From NCBI GenBank assembly GCA_910587655.1, contig CAJUND010000003.1:1-64000 (forward strand): a stretch of DNA of 64,000 nucleotides, in the 5' to 3' direction. The DNA is from an uncultured Agathobacter sp. (GTDB lineage: Bacteria; Bacillota; Clostridia; Lachnospirales; Lachnospiraceae). Position numbers and translations under genes: made by a program. The notes under the pieces are model-generated. The model saw only the letters and a list, made by a program, of their open reading frames with translations. It made no database searches and was not told the origin of the DNA. Positions 25,030 to 33,525 of this stretch are shown piece by piece. How positions within the stretch are numbered: position 1 is the stretch's first letter; every line of letters begins with the position of its first letter.

Positions 25030-26082
25030 TTACACCTCATATTTATCCAGGGAAATCTCAATGATTTTTTCGCATAACTGTCCAAAATCCATTCCCTCGG
25101 CGGCAGCTTCCTGCGGAAGCAGGCTGGTCTGCGTCATGCCCGGCAGTGTATTGGTTTCCAGGCAGAAAATCCGGTTCTGTTCATCCAGTAAAAAATCTGT
25201 CCGGGAATATGTATCAAGTCCAAGGACAGATGCCACTGTTTCCGCATACCGGCGCATTTCTTCTGAAATCTCCTCCGGGATTTTTGCCGGACATGTTTCG
25301 ATTGTACTTCCTGCCCTGTATTTATTTTTATAATCATAAAATCCTTCTAACGGCGCCATCTCAATGACGGGAAGCGCATGCCCTGCCAGTACCCCGACTG
25401 AAAACTCCCGTCCCCGGATATATTCCTCAATTACCAGTTCATCTTCCCAGCAAAAGGCCTCTGCAAGCGCCGGCTCAAACTCCGCCTCTTCTTTTACGAT
25501 GGTAACTCCTATGCTGGAGCCGCCGCAGCACGGCTTCACCACACATGGCAGGGTAACCGGAATCCGGTCTGTATCCATGCGGTTCTTTTTTGTCATCCGT
25601 ATACCGCGCGCAACCGGAACACCCGCTTTTGCAATCAGCTGTTTTGTCAGGTCTTTATTCATGGCAACGGCACTGCTTAAGGAACCGCTTCCGGTGTATT
25701 TGATTCCGAAAAGGTCAAATGCCCCCTGTATCCTGCCGTCCTCACCGTTTTCCCCGTGGAGTCCCATAAAAACAATATCCGCCATCTGGCAGAGCCGGAT
25801 GACATTCGGTCCGAAAAATCCTGCGGACTGATCTTTTCTGGCGGCTTTTACTTCCTGCAAATCAGGGGCAGTTTCTGAAATCTCTCCCACTGTCACGCTA
25901 ATCTGTTCCGCTTTATCAAAAATTCCGTTTAAATCTTCCTCCCGGTCACTGTATCCCATAAATACATCCAGCAGAATCACACGGTGTCCGTTCTTACGGA
26001 GCGCCTGCGCGACCATACTTCCTGTCTGGAATGATACATTGCGCTCTGCACTGAGCCCTCCTGCCAATACTACTATATCCAT
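25030..26082 (-). CDS. ddl: D-alanine--D-alanine ligase
   Basis: 350-aa ATP-grasp ligase that makes D-Ala-D-Ala for murF just downstream. Visible are GGLSAERNVSFQTG, LHGENGEDGRIQGAFDLFGIKYTGSG, the ATP-grasp lysines, EEYIRGREFSVGVL and the terminal ETNTLPGMTQTSLLP. The Tyr/Phe position that governs D-Ala or D-Lac use was not assigned. The ATG has only a weak GGGATAAG upstream, and a 7-8 bp hairpin ends 10 bases before it, which could affect ribosome access. First gene of ddl-murF-ppi-GNAT. Confidence 0.94.
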   Translation of the reverse strand: MDIVVLAGGLSAERNVSFQTGSMVAQALRKNGHRVILLDVFMGYSDREEDLNGIFDKAEQISVTVGEISETAPDLQEVKAARKDQSAGFFGPNVIRLCQMADIVFMGLHGENGEDGRIQGAFDLFGIKYTGSGSLSSAVAMNKDLTKQLIAKAGVPVARGIRMTKKNRMDTDRIPVTLPCVVKPCCGGSSIGVTIVKEEAEFEPALAEAFCWEDELVIEEYIRGREFSVGVLAGHALPVIEMAPLEGFYDYKNKYRAGSTIETCPAKIPEEISEEMRRYAETVASVLGLDTYSRTDFLLDEQNRIFCLETNTLPGMTQTSLLPQEAAAEGMDFGQLCEKIIEISLDKYEV

Positions 26083-26092
26083 GTCTTATCCC

Positions 26093-26110
26093 ATGCCGCA
26101 GATGCGGCAT
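26093..26110 (-). promoter_or_regulatory. Hairpin beside the ddl ribosome site
   Basis: ATGCCGC-ATCT-GCGGCAT, a perfect 7-bp stem (8 with a 2-base loop), ends 10 bases before the ddl ATG. It leaves only GGGATAAGAC for ribosome binding. There is no T run, so this is not a terminator. Confidence 0.5.
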
Positions 26111-26155
26111 ATTTCCTTTCCTATATTTCTCCCGGTAATTACAGTTTATGCATCC

Positions 26156-26185
26156 ATTATAAACTTCTTTCTTGCCAGAATACAA
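26156..26185 (-). promoter_or_regulatory. Promoter of the ddl-murF operon
   Basis: TTGTAT, 18 bp, TATAAT on the minus strand. The predicted leader is about 65 bases and contains the hairpin at 26093-26110. Confidence 0.6.
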
Positions 26186-26230
26186 GACCTTAATGGTTTT
26201 TTCGCAAAAAGCGGTATATGCTGCCTGATT

Positions 26231-27211
26231 TTAAACAGAAAGCATCCCCGTACGGTCTGCTCTTTTCAGGGCTTTGTCCAGTTCCTCCCTTGAATACCTG
26301 AGAAGTATCTTTTCTTCCGGAATACCAAATTCCAGCATACTTTTTATTGCTTCCTGTCTTGCTTCCTCTCTGCCTTCTTCTCTGCCTTCCACTCTGCCCT
26401 CTTCTCTCTCTTCTTCAAATATTGTACGCATATTCAGCTCCTCCTTTTTCTTAAGCTTGTAGTAATCTGCATGGCTTCCCGTTATACTTCCCACTGTTTC
26501 CAGAACAGAACCGCTTACTTCATGCTCATCGCAATACCGCAGAATATCTGACCTTCTGTATTTTAAAGGTCTTCGTTCATCCATTGCATATTCCAGAATC
26601 CGAAACAGATTCCGGTTATTGTCATTTTTCAGGCTGAGACTGTTCTGCCTCACATCCACCAGCAGCATCCTGTAGTCATTCACAAAACGTCTCAGTTTCT
26701 CCGGGATTTTCAGCATATCATGCAGACAGAGCGGTACGTCCCACACTTCACTTCCATAATAAATAACTGCTGTAACCACCGGACGCAGTCTGTCAGCCTT
26801 ATTTATCTGTGATAAAAACTCCGCGCCTTCTTTAAAATCCTTCTGCCGCTTATGCATCCCCACAGTCTGCCGGTATTGTTTTTTATATGCAAAGCAGTCA
26901 TATTCCATCACGCGCAGCGGCATGGCATAATGAATTTTCATCTGGTTTTCAATTCCGAATAACGCCAAATCGACGTTATGTTCCACAGAGCTCTTACATA
27001 CCTTAATAACATCCCTCGACCTTTTTATACTTTCTTCCAGCCTGCCGCCTTTATATACAAGAGATTCATCGGTATCCCTCTCCTCAAGCTCAGACGGACT
27101 AATTACTTCCTGCCCGTTAAAAAGCAGTGCATTAAACAAATCGGCAAACTGCTCGTTATTTCTCCAGTATTCTTTCAGCACCACATCTGCCTGCAGTTTT
27201 GTTTCCTTCAT
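26231..27211 (-). CDS. Rpn/PD-(D/E)XK transposase-like nuclease
   Basis: 326 aa from the ATG with GGAG six bases upstream. The N-terminal two thirds match the Rpn (recombination-promoting nuclease, putative transposase) family: LVYKGGRLEESIKRSRDV, a PD-(D/E)XK-like active site in NVDLALFGIENQ, then KKQYRQ, YYGSEVWDVP and VDVRQNS. The C-terminal region (about 275-305) is a charged helix rich in Glu, Arg and Gly, repeated at the DNA level. Such genes are often multi-copy and their cell role is uncertain. It is flanked by ddl and a small hypothetical gene. Confidence 0.8.
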   Translation of the reverse strand: MKETKLQADVVLKEYWRNNEQFADLFNALLFNGQEVISPSELEERDTDESLVYKGGRLEESIKRSRDVIKVCKSSVEHNVDLALFGIENQMKIHYAMPLRVMEYDCFAYKKQYRQTVGMHKRQKDFKEGAEFLSQINKADRLRPVVTAVIYYGSEVWDVPLCLHDMLKIPEKLRRFVNDYRMLLVDVRQNSLSLKNDNNRNLFRILEYAMDERRPLKYRRSDILRYCDEHEVSGSVLETVGSITGSHADYYKLKKKEELNMRTIFEEEREEGRVEGREEGREEARQEAIKSMLEFGIPEEKILLRYSREELDKALKRADRTGMLSV

Positions 27212-27282
27212 AAATTTCTCCTTAATGATTATACTATGGCTGTAACTGATGTTCAACACTGTTACAACTGTCCTTTTCGTAA

Positions 27283-27317
27283 AATAAATAAGGAAGCCGT
27301 CAGTTCCCACGGCTTCC
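27283..27317 (-). terminator. Terminator of the 27340-27618 gene
   Basis: GGAAGCCGT pairs with ACGGCTTCC around 7-8 bases and is followed on the minus strand by TTATTTATTTT. Confidence 0.65.
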
Positions 27318-27339
27318 AAGCATAAATCAGGATTTGGTT

Positions 27340-27618
27340 TTATTGTATCGTTACATCGGCATCCGGAATATTTTCATCCATCTGCCCGATAAACAGCACC
27401 ATCTGCTCAAAGAATTTTCTCCCGAAAAAATTCTTCTCTGTCAGATGGCTGCCGTATTCATAAAGCGTATCTGTCAGTAACTGTGTTTCCGACAGATCAA
27501 TTTCAAATAGAAATCTTCTCAGTGCCTGCATATGTTCATCTTCGAGGGTTCCAAGCCAGTCCCCAATCCGGTCAAGAAAGTCGTCTCTGATTATGATGGC
27601 CTGAACATACCGAGCCAT
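27340..27618 (-). CDS. Small hypothetical protein
   Basis: 92 aa, soluble and mostly helical by composition, with acidic stretches (RFLFEIDLSETQLLTD, MDENIPDADV). I recognise no family. A good terminator follows the stop, which supports a real gene. The ATG has no clear RBS; an AAAGGAG lies about 30 bases upstream, so the true start may differ. About 170 bp without a gene separates it from the FtsX permease 3' end. Confidence 0.55.
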   Translation of the reverse strand: MARYVQAIIIRDDFLDRIGDWLGTLEDEHMQALRRFLFEIDLSETQLLTDTLYEYGSHLTEKNFFGRKFFEQMVLFIGQMDENIPDADVTIQ

Positions 27619-27790
27619 CGTGTTCGTTTGATAAATACCTTCATTCTCCTTTGTGTTTTCGTATCATTTATGCACCTTCATTATGCTAAACACTGTCCCC
27701 AATCAGTATTCATTTCAAAGCGTAAATGAATTTGCAGTAAATGTAAAGACGCGATTCGCGTATATAACTTACACAAAACCATGGTTTCTG

Positions 27791-30319
27791 CTATTCCCGC
27801 ATCTGCTCTGTAATGGTGGCATTCCTGTTCCACAGCATTCCTGTCACTGCTGAAATCCCGGCCGAAAACAGCAGGCAGGAAACTGATGCGGCGACGGCAG
27901 TTACCACTGTAAAGCGGTACTTCATGTACCACACATCCGCCATCAGGTTTTTCACCAGTGTAACCGATAAAATTCCGCTGGTAATAACTGCTGCACCTGC
28001 TGCCGCCGCTGCATACATCATTCCTTCATAAACCAGAAGCCTTAACAGCTGTTTTTTTGTCATTCCGGTACTTCTCATGGCTGCAAATTCCCTCTTTCTT
28101 GCAATGACCCCTGTCAGAATGACATTCACCAGATTCAGAATCCCCATAACAGCAAAAACCAGCGAAACCACTATTCCCATCATACGGTATGCATGTTTCA
28201 TTTTTCCAAATTCCTCTTCTGCGGTCAGTCTTGTAAAAACCGACAGCCCCCTGCGGTCCGCCAGCAGTTCTGTTTCCTCCATTACTTTGTCAAACGTTCC
28301 TTCTTCTGTATTAAACAGACAGTGAATCGGTTCCTGCATATCAGGAAACATGTCTAAAAATACCGGCTCAGCAAAAACAATCGCCTCATAACCCCCTGCA
28401 CTGTAACACATATTAAGGGAATATGCGCCTCCTGCTACTGCCATAACTGTGTATTCCTTTTTCTTCCCTCCTGCTTCCACTTCAATGACGTCACCGGCAT
28501 GAAATTCCTGTTCTTCGTATAAATATTCTCCCCTGTCGCTCAGAAAGCCTTCAATCACGACATATTCCCCGGTACATAATTTGTTATAATCAATACTTCC
28601 CTCAATTACTTCTGTCATGGAAAGGGCATGTTCATTCATGCCGTACAACATTCTGTTCCTGTCATATTTCGTAATATCATCCGGCGTCTCTTTTCCGTTT
28701 ATGCGGATAACCTTTCCCAAATCCTCCTGTCTTTCCGTCAGTTCTTCCTCCGGCAGCATATTTAAATAAACAAGCCCGAAGTCCTTCACCCCGTCCAGGG
28801 CTCCCAGCTTCTGCACGCAGTCACCCGGTACGGTTTTCCTGTAATTCTCAGAAGAATTTTTAAAATAATCGCCGCTTGTTATGTCAAAATCAGTAATTGA
28901 TTCATGTCTTACATAAGTTTCTTTATCCATGCCTCCTGCATAGTTTAAAGCAGAATTTAAAAGTACCGGGCTAAGTGCAAGCGAAAGAACCACCAGAATG
29001 GTTTTTCCCTTGTTTCTGCCCAGATTGGACAGTGCCATGGAGATAATCCGGTGTCTGCTGTCCCGTCCCCTTTTTCTGGTTTTTTTCATATGGTCTGACC
29101 CGTAATATTTTAAAGATTCAACCGGGGATATTTTTCCTGCAATCCTGCCCGGCCTGCTGCAGCTGATTCTGACTGTTGCCAGCGTGAATACTGCGGATAA
29201 AAGCCATACCCATACGGACGGAACCAGAAATGTAAATTCATCCGCGAATGTATCTTCCATCACAGCCGGAAGCAGCCAGTTGCCGAACAGCCAGCCAGAA
29301 ACCAGTCCTGCCGGTATGCCGGCAAAGGATAAAGCCATTCCCTGTCCCGTAACCATGCGTTTCAGCTGTTTCGGTGACGCGCCTATTGTTTTTAACTGTC
29401 CGTACAGCCTGATATCCTTTTCTATGGAAATCTTAAAGATATTGTATATAATCAGATAGCCGGACAAAAGAATCAGCAGTACACCTGCAAGTGCGGATAA
29501 AGCCTCCTTCCACGAATCCATGGAACGGGTTTCATATACAGGGTTTACATGATGGATGAGAAATCCTTTCTCACCTCTTTCTGCATCCGGATCATACCCC
29601 ATTTCCTTTACCAGCAGGTTCAGTTTTTCCCGGATATTTTTTTCACTGGCAAAGCTGCCCCTTATATGATAGCTTTTTTCAATTTCATCTGCTGCAGTTT
29701 TGTCATACTGCGCAAATGTCTGTTCCACAAATGTTTCTGAAACCAGAAGCGATGCTGACTGTTCATGTTTCACGCCCTCCCAGATACCGCAGACGGTCAT
29801 TTTCTTTTCCAGCACCTTTTCCCCTGCCGTATACTGCATGACAAATGATTCTCCTGTCCGGTAAGGGATTCCCAGCAGCCTGAGCACTTCAGAATCACAG
29901 GCAATCTCATCCTCCCGCTGCGGATAATGCCCCTCCTTTAGTTTCATAAAACATCCTTCCGCCAGCGTTTCATCCGCCCATCCTGCCAGGGCATTCATAT
30001 TAGATAATTCCGGATTTAAAACAGCTGAAACATACCGTTCCATACCCGCCTCCGCAAATAACGGGTTTACAACAAGCTTTTCTGCTTCTTCCTTTGTCAG
30101 GTTCTTTACGGAAACCATAAACTTCGTACCCGCCTGACGCAGCATTTGGTTTCTCAAAGTAATCTGTGAACCTTCATATATTGTCGCAAGTGCCATAAAT
30201 AATGCCGCTGTAAACATGACTGCACAAACAGCAATTTTATTTCTTTCCCTGTTTGCCTTCAGACAGTTTTTAATCAGTACCCTGATAAACTTCCTGTTAT
30301 TATTTTCCAGTATTTTCAT
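27791..30319 (-). CDS. FtsX-type ABC transporter permease, module 1
   Basis: 842-aa permease with two FtsX/MacB-like halves. There is a membrane segment at about 23-45, a long outer domain, three segments at about 285-400, then a second unit with a segment near 440, another outer domain and three segments at about 705-830. This layout is used by transporters that move or remove peptides (antibiotics, lantibiotics) at the membrane. The ATG overlaps the ATPase stop by four bases. It belongs to the RR-HK-ATPase-permease module at 27.8-32.7 kb and is paralogous to the module at 38-42.8 kb. The substrate is inferred only from the module type. Confidence 0.88.
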   Translation of the reverse strand: MKILENNNRKFIRVLIKNCLKANRERNKIAVCAVMFTAALFMALATIYEGSQITLRNQMLRQAGTKFMVSVKNLTKEEAEKLVVNPLFAEAGMERYVSAVLNPELSNMNALAGWADETLAEGCFMKLKEGHYPQREDEIACDSEVLRLLGIPYRTGESFVMQYTAGEKVLEKKMTVCGIWEGVKHEQSASLLVSETFVEQTFAQYDKTAADEIEKSYHIRGSFASEKNIREKLNLLVKEMGYDPDAERGEKGFLIHHVNPVYETRSMDSWKEALSALAGVLLILLSGYLIIYNIFKISIEKDIRLYGQLKTIGASPKQLKRMVTGQGMALSFAGIPAGLVSGWLFGNWLLPAVMEDTFADEFTFLVPSVWVWLLSAVFTLATVRISCSRPGRIAGKISPVESLKYYGSDHMKKTRKRGRDSRHRIISMALSNLGRNKGKTILVVLSLALSPVLLNSALNYAGGMDKETYVRHESITDFDITSGDYFKNSSENYRKTVPGDCVQKLGALDGVKDFGLVYLNMLPEEELTERQEDLGKVIRINGKETPDDITKYDRNRMLYGMNEHALSMTEVIEGSIDYNKLCTGEYVVIEGFLSDRGEYLYEEQEFHAGDVIEVEAGGKKKEYTVMAVAGGAYSLNMCYSAGGYEAIVFAEPVFLDMFPDMQEPIHCLFNTEEGTFDKVMEETELLADRRGLSVFTRLTAEEEFGKMKHAYRMMGIVVSLVFAVMGILNLVNVILTGVIARKREFAAMRSTGMTKKQLLRLLVYEGMMYAAAAAGAAVITSGILSVTLVKNLMADVWYMKYRFTVVTAVAASVSCLLFSAGISAVTGMLWNRNATITEQMRE

Positions 30320-31008
30320 TGCCTTTCAAACTCCTTTTCCTGATTCACAGTCCTTCCGTCCTCCATGCGTATCATACGGTCCGCTACCTGTGCAATCTCC
30401 GGATTATGGGTAATCATAACCAGTGTCTGTCCGAATTTTGCGCTTGTCAGTTTCAGTAACTGCATGACCTCAAGCGATGTTCTGGAATCCAGATTTCCGG
30501 TCGGCTCGTCCGCAAGAATAATTGCCGGCTTCGCAGCAAGCGCCCGCGCAATCGCCACCCTCTGCTGCTGTCCGCCTGAAAGATGTCCCGGAAGCTCATC
30601 CAGTTTTTCCTCCAGGTGCAGCAGCCGGATCATCCCGTCAATATATTCCCTGTCTATACGGTTACCATCCAGTTCCACCGGCAGGACAATGTTCTGGTAA
30701 ACATTTAAAATCGGCACCAGATTATAATTCTGGAAGACAAATCCGATATTTCTCCTGCGGAACACGGTCAGCTGTTCGTCATTCATTCCTGATATTTCCC
30801 TCCCCCTGATTTTCACACTTCCGGAAGTAGGGGTATCAAGGCCGCCCAGCATATTTAAAAGCGTTGATTTTCCGCTTCCGCTTGTTCCTGTCACCGACAC
30901 AAATTCCCCCTGCCTGACCGCAAGACTGACATCATCCAGCGCTTTCGTCAGATTCGCTTCCTTTCCATAATATTTTTTCAGGTTTACTGCTTCTAAAATG
31001 TAACTCAT
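30316..31008 (-). CDS. ABC transporter ATP-binding protein, module 1 (MacB/LolD type)
   Basis: 230-aa ATPase: Walker A GTSGSGKSTLLNMLGG (about 40-55), Q loop FQNYNLVPILNV, signature LSGGQQQR, Walker B ILADEPTGNLDS and H loop ITHNPE. AGGAGG precedes the ATG. It pairs with the FtsX permease directly downstream (four-base overlap). It has its own promoter with a predicted response-regulator site and is cut off from the kinase gene by a terminator. Confidence 0.93.
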   Translation of the reverse strand: MSYILEAVNLKKYYGKEANLTKALDDVSLAVRQGEFVSVTGTSGSGKSTLLNMLGGLDTPTSGSVKIRGREISGMNDEQLTVFRRRNIGFVFQNYNLVPILNVYQNIVLPVELDGNRIDREYIDGMIRLLHLEEKLDELPGHLSGGQQQRVAIARALAAKPAIILADEPTGNLDSRTSLEVMQLLKLTSAKFGQTLVMITHNPEIAQVADRMIRMEDGRTVNQEKEFERQ

Positions 31009-31035
31009 GGCTATCCTCCTTTTTCTGATACAGAA

Positions 31036-31070
31036 AGTATAAAAAAAGATTATCTCAAACTGTTCTCAAA
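31036..31070 (-). promoter_or_regulatory. Predicted response-regulator operator and promoter of ABC module 1
   Basis: On the minus strand TTTGAGA occurs twice with 11-bp phasing (31053-31070), followed after 11 bases by the -10 box TATACT (31036-31041). There is no proper -35 hexamer, as in promoters activated by OmpR-type regulators. The arrangement matches that at 41162-41194. Confidence 0.5.
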
Positions 31071-31095
31071 AAAGTAACAGTACTGAGATAATCTT
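31041..31095 (-). terminator. Terminator between kinase and ABC genes, module 1
   Basis: A perfect 12-bp stem (AAGATTATCTCA with TGAGATAATCTT), inner ACTGTT/AACAGT pairing, then seven T on the minus strand. It begins about 10 bases after the kinase stop and overlaps the predicted operator. Confidence 0.75.
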
Positions 31096-31104
31096 CTCCT
31101 GAAA

Positions 31105-32025
31105 TCACATAACCGGAAGATGGATACTGACCTTCGTTCCCCGTCCTGGTGCAGAGTGCATTTCAATATATCCGTTCTGCTTCATGACAATTTCCCGCGC
31201 CAGATACAGCCCGATTCCAATCCCTTCCGTATCTGCAGATTCCGGTTCCCTGTAGAAACGTTTAAACACCTCAAAAATACGTGATTCCGGGATTCCCCTT
31301 CCGTTATCTTTTACATCAATTCTCACAAAATAATCCGTTTTTCCAACCGTTATTTCAATCTTTCCCTCTTCTTTATCCGTATATTTCACCCCGTTGTCCA
31401 GAATATTAAACAAAGCTTCAACCGTCCATTTCATATCAAAACAGGCGGTCAGTTCCTGCGGACAGAATACTTCTATATTAATATTTTTTTCTTCTGCTTT
31501 CAGCGCCACGTCACAGACCGCCTGCGCCACCAGGTCATAAACAGAATTTTTCACCTGCTGGACATTTACAATGCCGGTTTCAAGCCGTGACAAATGAATC
31601 ATGCTTCCCATTAGAAATTCCAGCTTATCCACCTGATGCCCCATGGCACATAAAAATTCCCCACGCTTTTCTTTACCGAGATTGTTTCTTTCCAGAAAAT
31701 TATAATACATCCGGATACTGGCAACGGGGGTTTTCACCTGGTGGGAAATGTCGGAAACAATGGCTTCCAGCTGTTTCCTCTGGCAGATACTTTCTTCTGT
31801 CGTTTTTTCCATGTTCTCATATATCTGGTGCAGTTTCATCTGGAGCTTTCCGGTCAGCGTTTCCTGGTTCTCCTGAAAATCAATATCCTTTTTTCCTGCA
31901 AGTACTGCCTCAAGGCATTCCATCAGCTGGTCCGTATACATAACCAGACTTTTTCTGGTATAAACAACCAGACCGGCACTGGCAAGACACAGCAGCAGGG
32001 AAATTCCAAGTATTACATTTTCCAT
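31105..32025 (-). CDS. Sensor histidine kinase, module 1
   Basis: 306-aa kinase with a single N-terminal membrane segment (about 5-24) and no extracellular domain, so it probably senses through the membrane or through its transporter. HisKA has the His in VSDISHQVKTPVASIR. The ATPase domain has N box LDNGVKYTDKE, G1 DNGRGI and G2 GIGIGLYL. It lies 6 bp after its response regulator. This short-sensor design is typical of kinases that work with FtsX-type ABC exporters. Confidence 0.92.
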   Translation of the reverse strand: MENVILGISLLLCLASAGLVVYTRKSLVMYTDQLMECLEAVLAGKKDIDFQENQETLTGKLQMKLHQIYENMEKTTEESICQRKQLEAIVSDISHQVKTPVASIRMYYNFLERNNLGKEKRGEFLCAMGHQVDKLEFLMGSMIHLSRLETGIVNVQQVKNSVYDLVAQAVCDVALKAEEKNINIEVFCPQELTACFDMKWTVEALFNILDNGVKYTDKEEGKIEITVGKTDYFVRIDVKDNGRGIPESRIFEVFKRFYREPESADTEGIGIGLYLAREIVMKQNGYIEMHSAPGRGTKVSIHLPVM

Positions 32026-32031
32026 CCTTTT

Positions 32032-32709
32032 TTATCTTTCGCCTTTCCACTGGTATCCCATTCCATACAGTGTTTTTATATATTCATGTCCCTCGGATTC
32101 TATCTTTTTTCTAAGTCTGTTAATATTGACCGCAAGTGCATGCTCATCCACAAAATTCCCGCTGCTGTCCCATATTTTTTCCAGCAGAATCCGCTTCGTC
32201 ATTACCTTATCCGAATTCGCCGTTAAAACCCTTAATATCTTATATTCTGTGGGCGTCAGCGTCAGCATGTCCCCTTTTCGGGTGGCAGTCAGCCGGTCAA
32301 AGTCAATGTTCAGATATCCGTCATCAAATACATTTCTTACTGTTTTTGTGCCTGACCTGCGCAGCGCTGCTTCAATTCTCCTGTTAAGAATCGGCATTTT
32401 AAAAGGCTTGGTAATATAATCATCAGCCCCGCAGTCAAACCCTTTCATTTCATCCTGTTCCATATCCCTTGCAGTAAGAAAAATCACCGGAATATCTTTC
32501 CTGGCTTTCACCTGTCTGCAGAATACAAATCCCTCCCCGTCCGGAAGGTTCAAATCCAGAAGCACCAGATCCGGTTCCTTTTCTTCAAACAGTTTTTCCC
32601 CCTCTTTCAGCGTAAACGCCGTATATACCTGATATCCCTCTGTCTCCAGGTCATATACCAGACCGGCATTTAAATCCCTGTCATCCTCAACCAGTAATAT
32701 TTTCCTCAT
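32032..32709 (-). CDS. OmpR-family response regulator, module 1
   Basis: 225 aa from the ATG with GGAG seven bases upstream. Receiver: EDD, phospho-acceptor in LVLLDLNLPDGEGF, Lys in YITKPF. Winged helix ends with LAVNINRLRKKIE and YIKTLYGMGYQW. The end closely resembles that of the module 2 regulator (IANIYGMGYQW), which supports common descent. Its likely target is the 11-bp-spaced repeat upstream of the ATPase gene. Confidence 0.92.
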   Translation of the reverse strand: MRKILLVEDDRDLNAGLVYDLETEGYQVYTAFTLKEGEKLFEEKEPDLVLLDLNLPDGEGFVFCRQVKARKDIPVIFLTARDMEQDEMKGFDCGADDYITKPFKMPILNRRIEAALRRSGTKTVRNVFDDGYLNIDFDRLTATRKGDMLTLTPTEYKILRVLTANSDKVMTKRILLEKIWDSSGNFVDEHALAVNINRLRKKIESEGHEYIKTLYGMGYQWKGER

Positions 32710-32730
32710 CCCATAACTCCGTATATAAAT

Positions 32731-32762
32731 ACAGAAGATGCCGGACAACCGGCATCTTCTGT
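32731..32762 (-). terminator. Hairpin after hpf
   Basis: Perfect 14-bp stem, ACAGAAGATGCCGG with CCGGCATCTTCTGT, and a 4-base loop. The T stretch on the minus strand is poor (ATTTATAT), so some read-through into the response regulator is possible. Confidence 0.55.
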
Positions 32763-32772
32763 TTGTTTGATT

Positions 32773-33309
32773 TTAACATTCCGGTTCAATCAGACCGTAC
32801 GTGTTTCCCTTTCTCTTGTAAACGACATTCACCTCATCCGTCTCTGCATTACGGAATACAAAGAAATCATGTCCGGTAAGCTCCATCTGGATACATGCAT
32901 CTTCCGGATACATTGGTTTCATTCCAAAGCGTTTTGTACGGACAATCTTTACTTCTTCATCGTCATCATCCTCTGCGTCCGCCTCAATAAAATCTGCACT
33001 GAAATTTTCAGCCATATTCATTTTTTTAGATGCCAGTTTTTTGCGGTATCTTGTCAGCTGCCGCTCAATAACCTCTTCCACCAGGTCAATGGATACATAC
33101 ATATCATTGCTGACCTGCTCAGAACGGATAATGTGCCCCTTGATAGGAATCGTCACCTCAATTTTCTGACGCTCCTTCTCCACACTAAGCGTCACGAAAA
33201 CATCCGTATCCGGTGTGAAGTATTTCTCCAGCTTCCCAAGCTTGCTCTCCACCGCCGTCTTGATTCCGTCTGTCAGTTCAATGTTTCTTCCCGTAATTGT
33301 AATTCGCAT
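32773..33309 (-). CDS. hpf: Ribosome hibernation promoting factor, long form
   Basis: 178-aa long-type HPF that binds idle ribosomes and dimerises them to 100S. The N-terminal S30AE/RaiA domain (about 1-100: ITITGRNIELTDGIKTAVESKLGKLEKYF) and C-terminal dimerisation domain (about 118-178: VRTKRFGMKPMYPEDACIQM, HDFFVFRNAETDEVNVVYKR) are joined by an acidic linker. The start was set at the ATG with AAGGGG about 10 bases upstream, 30 codons inside the open frame. Monocistronic, with its own promoter and hairpin. Confidence 0.95.
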   Translation of the reverse strand: MRITITGRNIELTDGIKTAVESKLGKLEKYFTPDTDVFVTLSVEKERQKIEVTIPIKGHIIRSEQVSNDMYVSIDLVEEVIERQLTRYRKKLASKKMNMAENFSADFIEADAEDDDDEEVKIVRTKRFGMKPMYPEDACIQMELTGHDFFVFRNAETDEVNVVYKRKGNTYGLIEPEC

Positions 33310-33358
33310 GATGCCCAACCCCTTTGCCGAGTATTTGATACCTTCGTACCATGGACTA

Positions 33359-33387
33359 ATTATAACATATTGCACTACAAACTCCAA
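33359..33387 (-). promoter_or_regulatory. Promoter of hpf
   Basis: TTGGAG, 17 bp, TATAAT on the minus strand, about 50 bases before the hpf ATG. Confidence 0.6.
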
Positions 33388-33489
33388 TAAACAATTCAAA
33401 ATTTATGCAAAATTTATGTTTCCCGGCATTTTCCCTATGTAAGTAGAAAACTAATTTATAAATCACCTCATGTTGAGATTATATTTATA

Positions 33490-33518
33490 TTGACTTATCA
33501 GAAAATTTGTGTTATATA
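33490..33518 (+). promoter_or_regulatory. Promoter of the PadR gene, start codon at the predicted transcript end
   Basis: TTGACT, 17 bp, TATATA. The next ATG in the gene's frame begins eight bases after the -10 box, where transcription should start, and no ribosome site precedes it. Confidence 0.55.
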
Positions 33519-33525
33519 TAAGATT

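Noticed and set aside
26093..26110. Hairpin considered as a terminator for the upstream Rpn gene
   Set aside because: No T run on the minus strand and it lies inside the ddl leader downstream of the ddl promoter.
26340..26420. Short tandem repeats considered as a CRISPR-like array
   Set aside because: Units are about 10-24 bp with no unique spacers and lie in frame in the nuclease gene.
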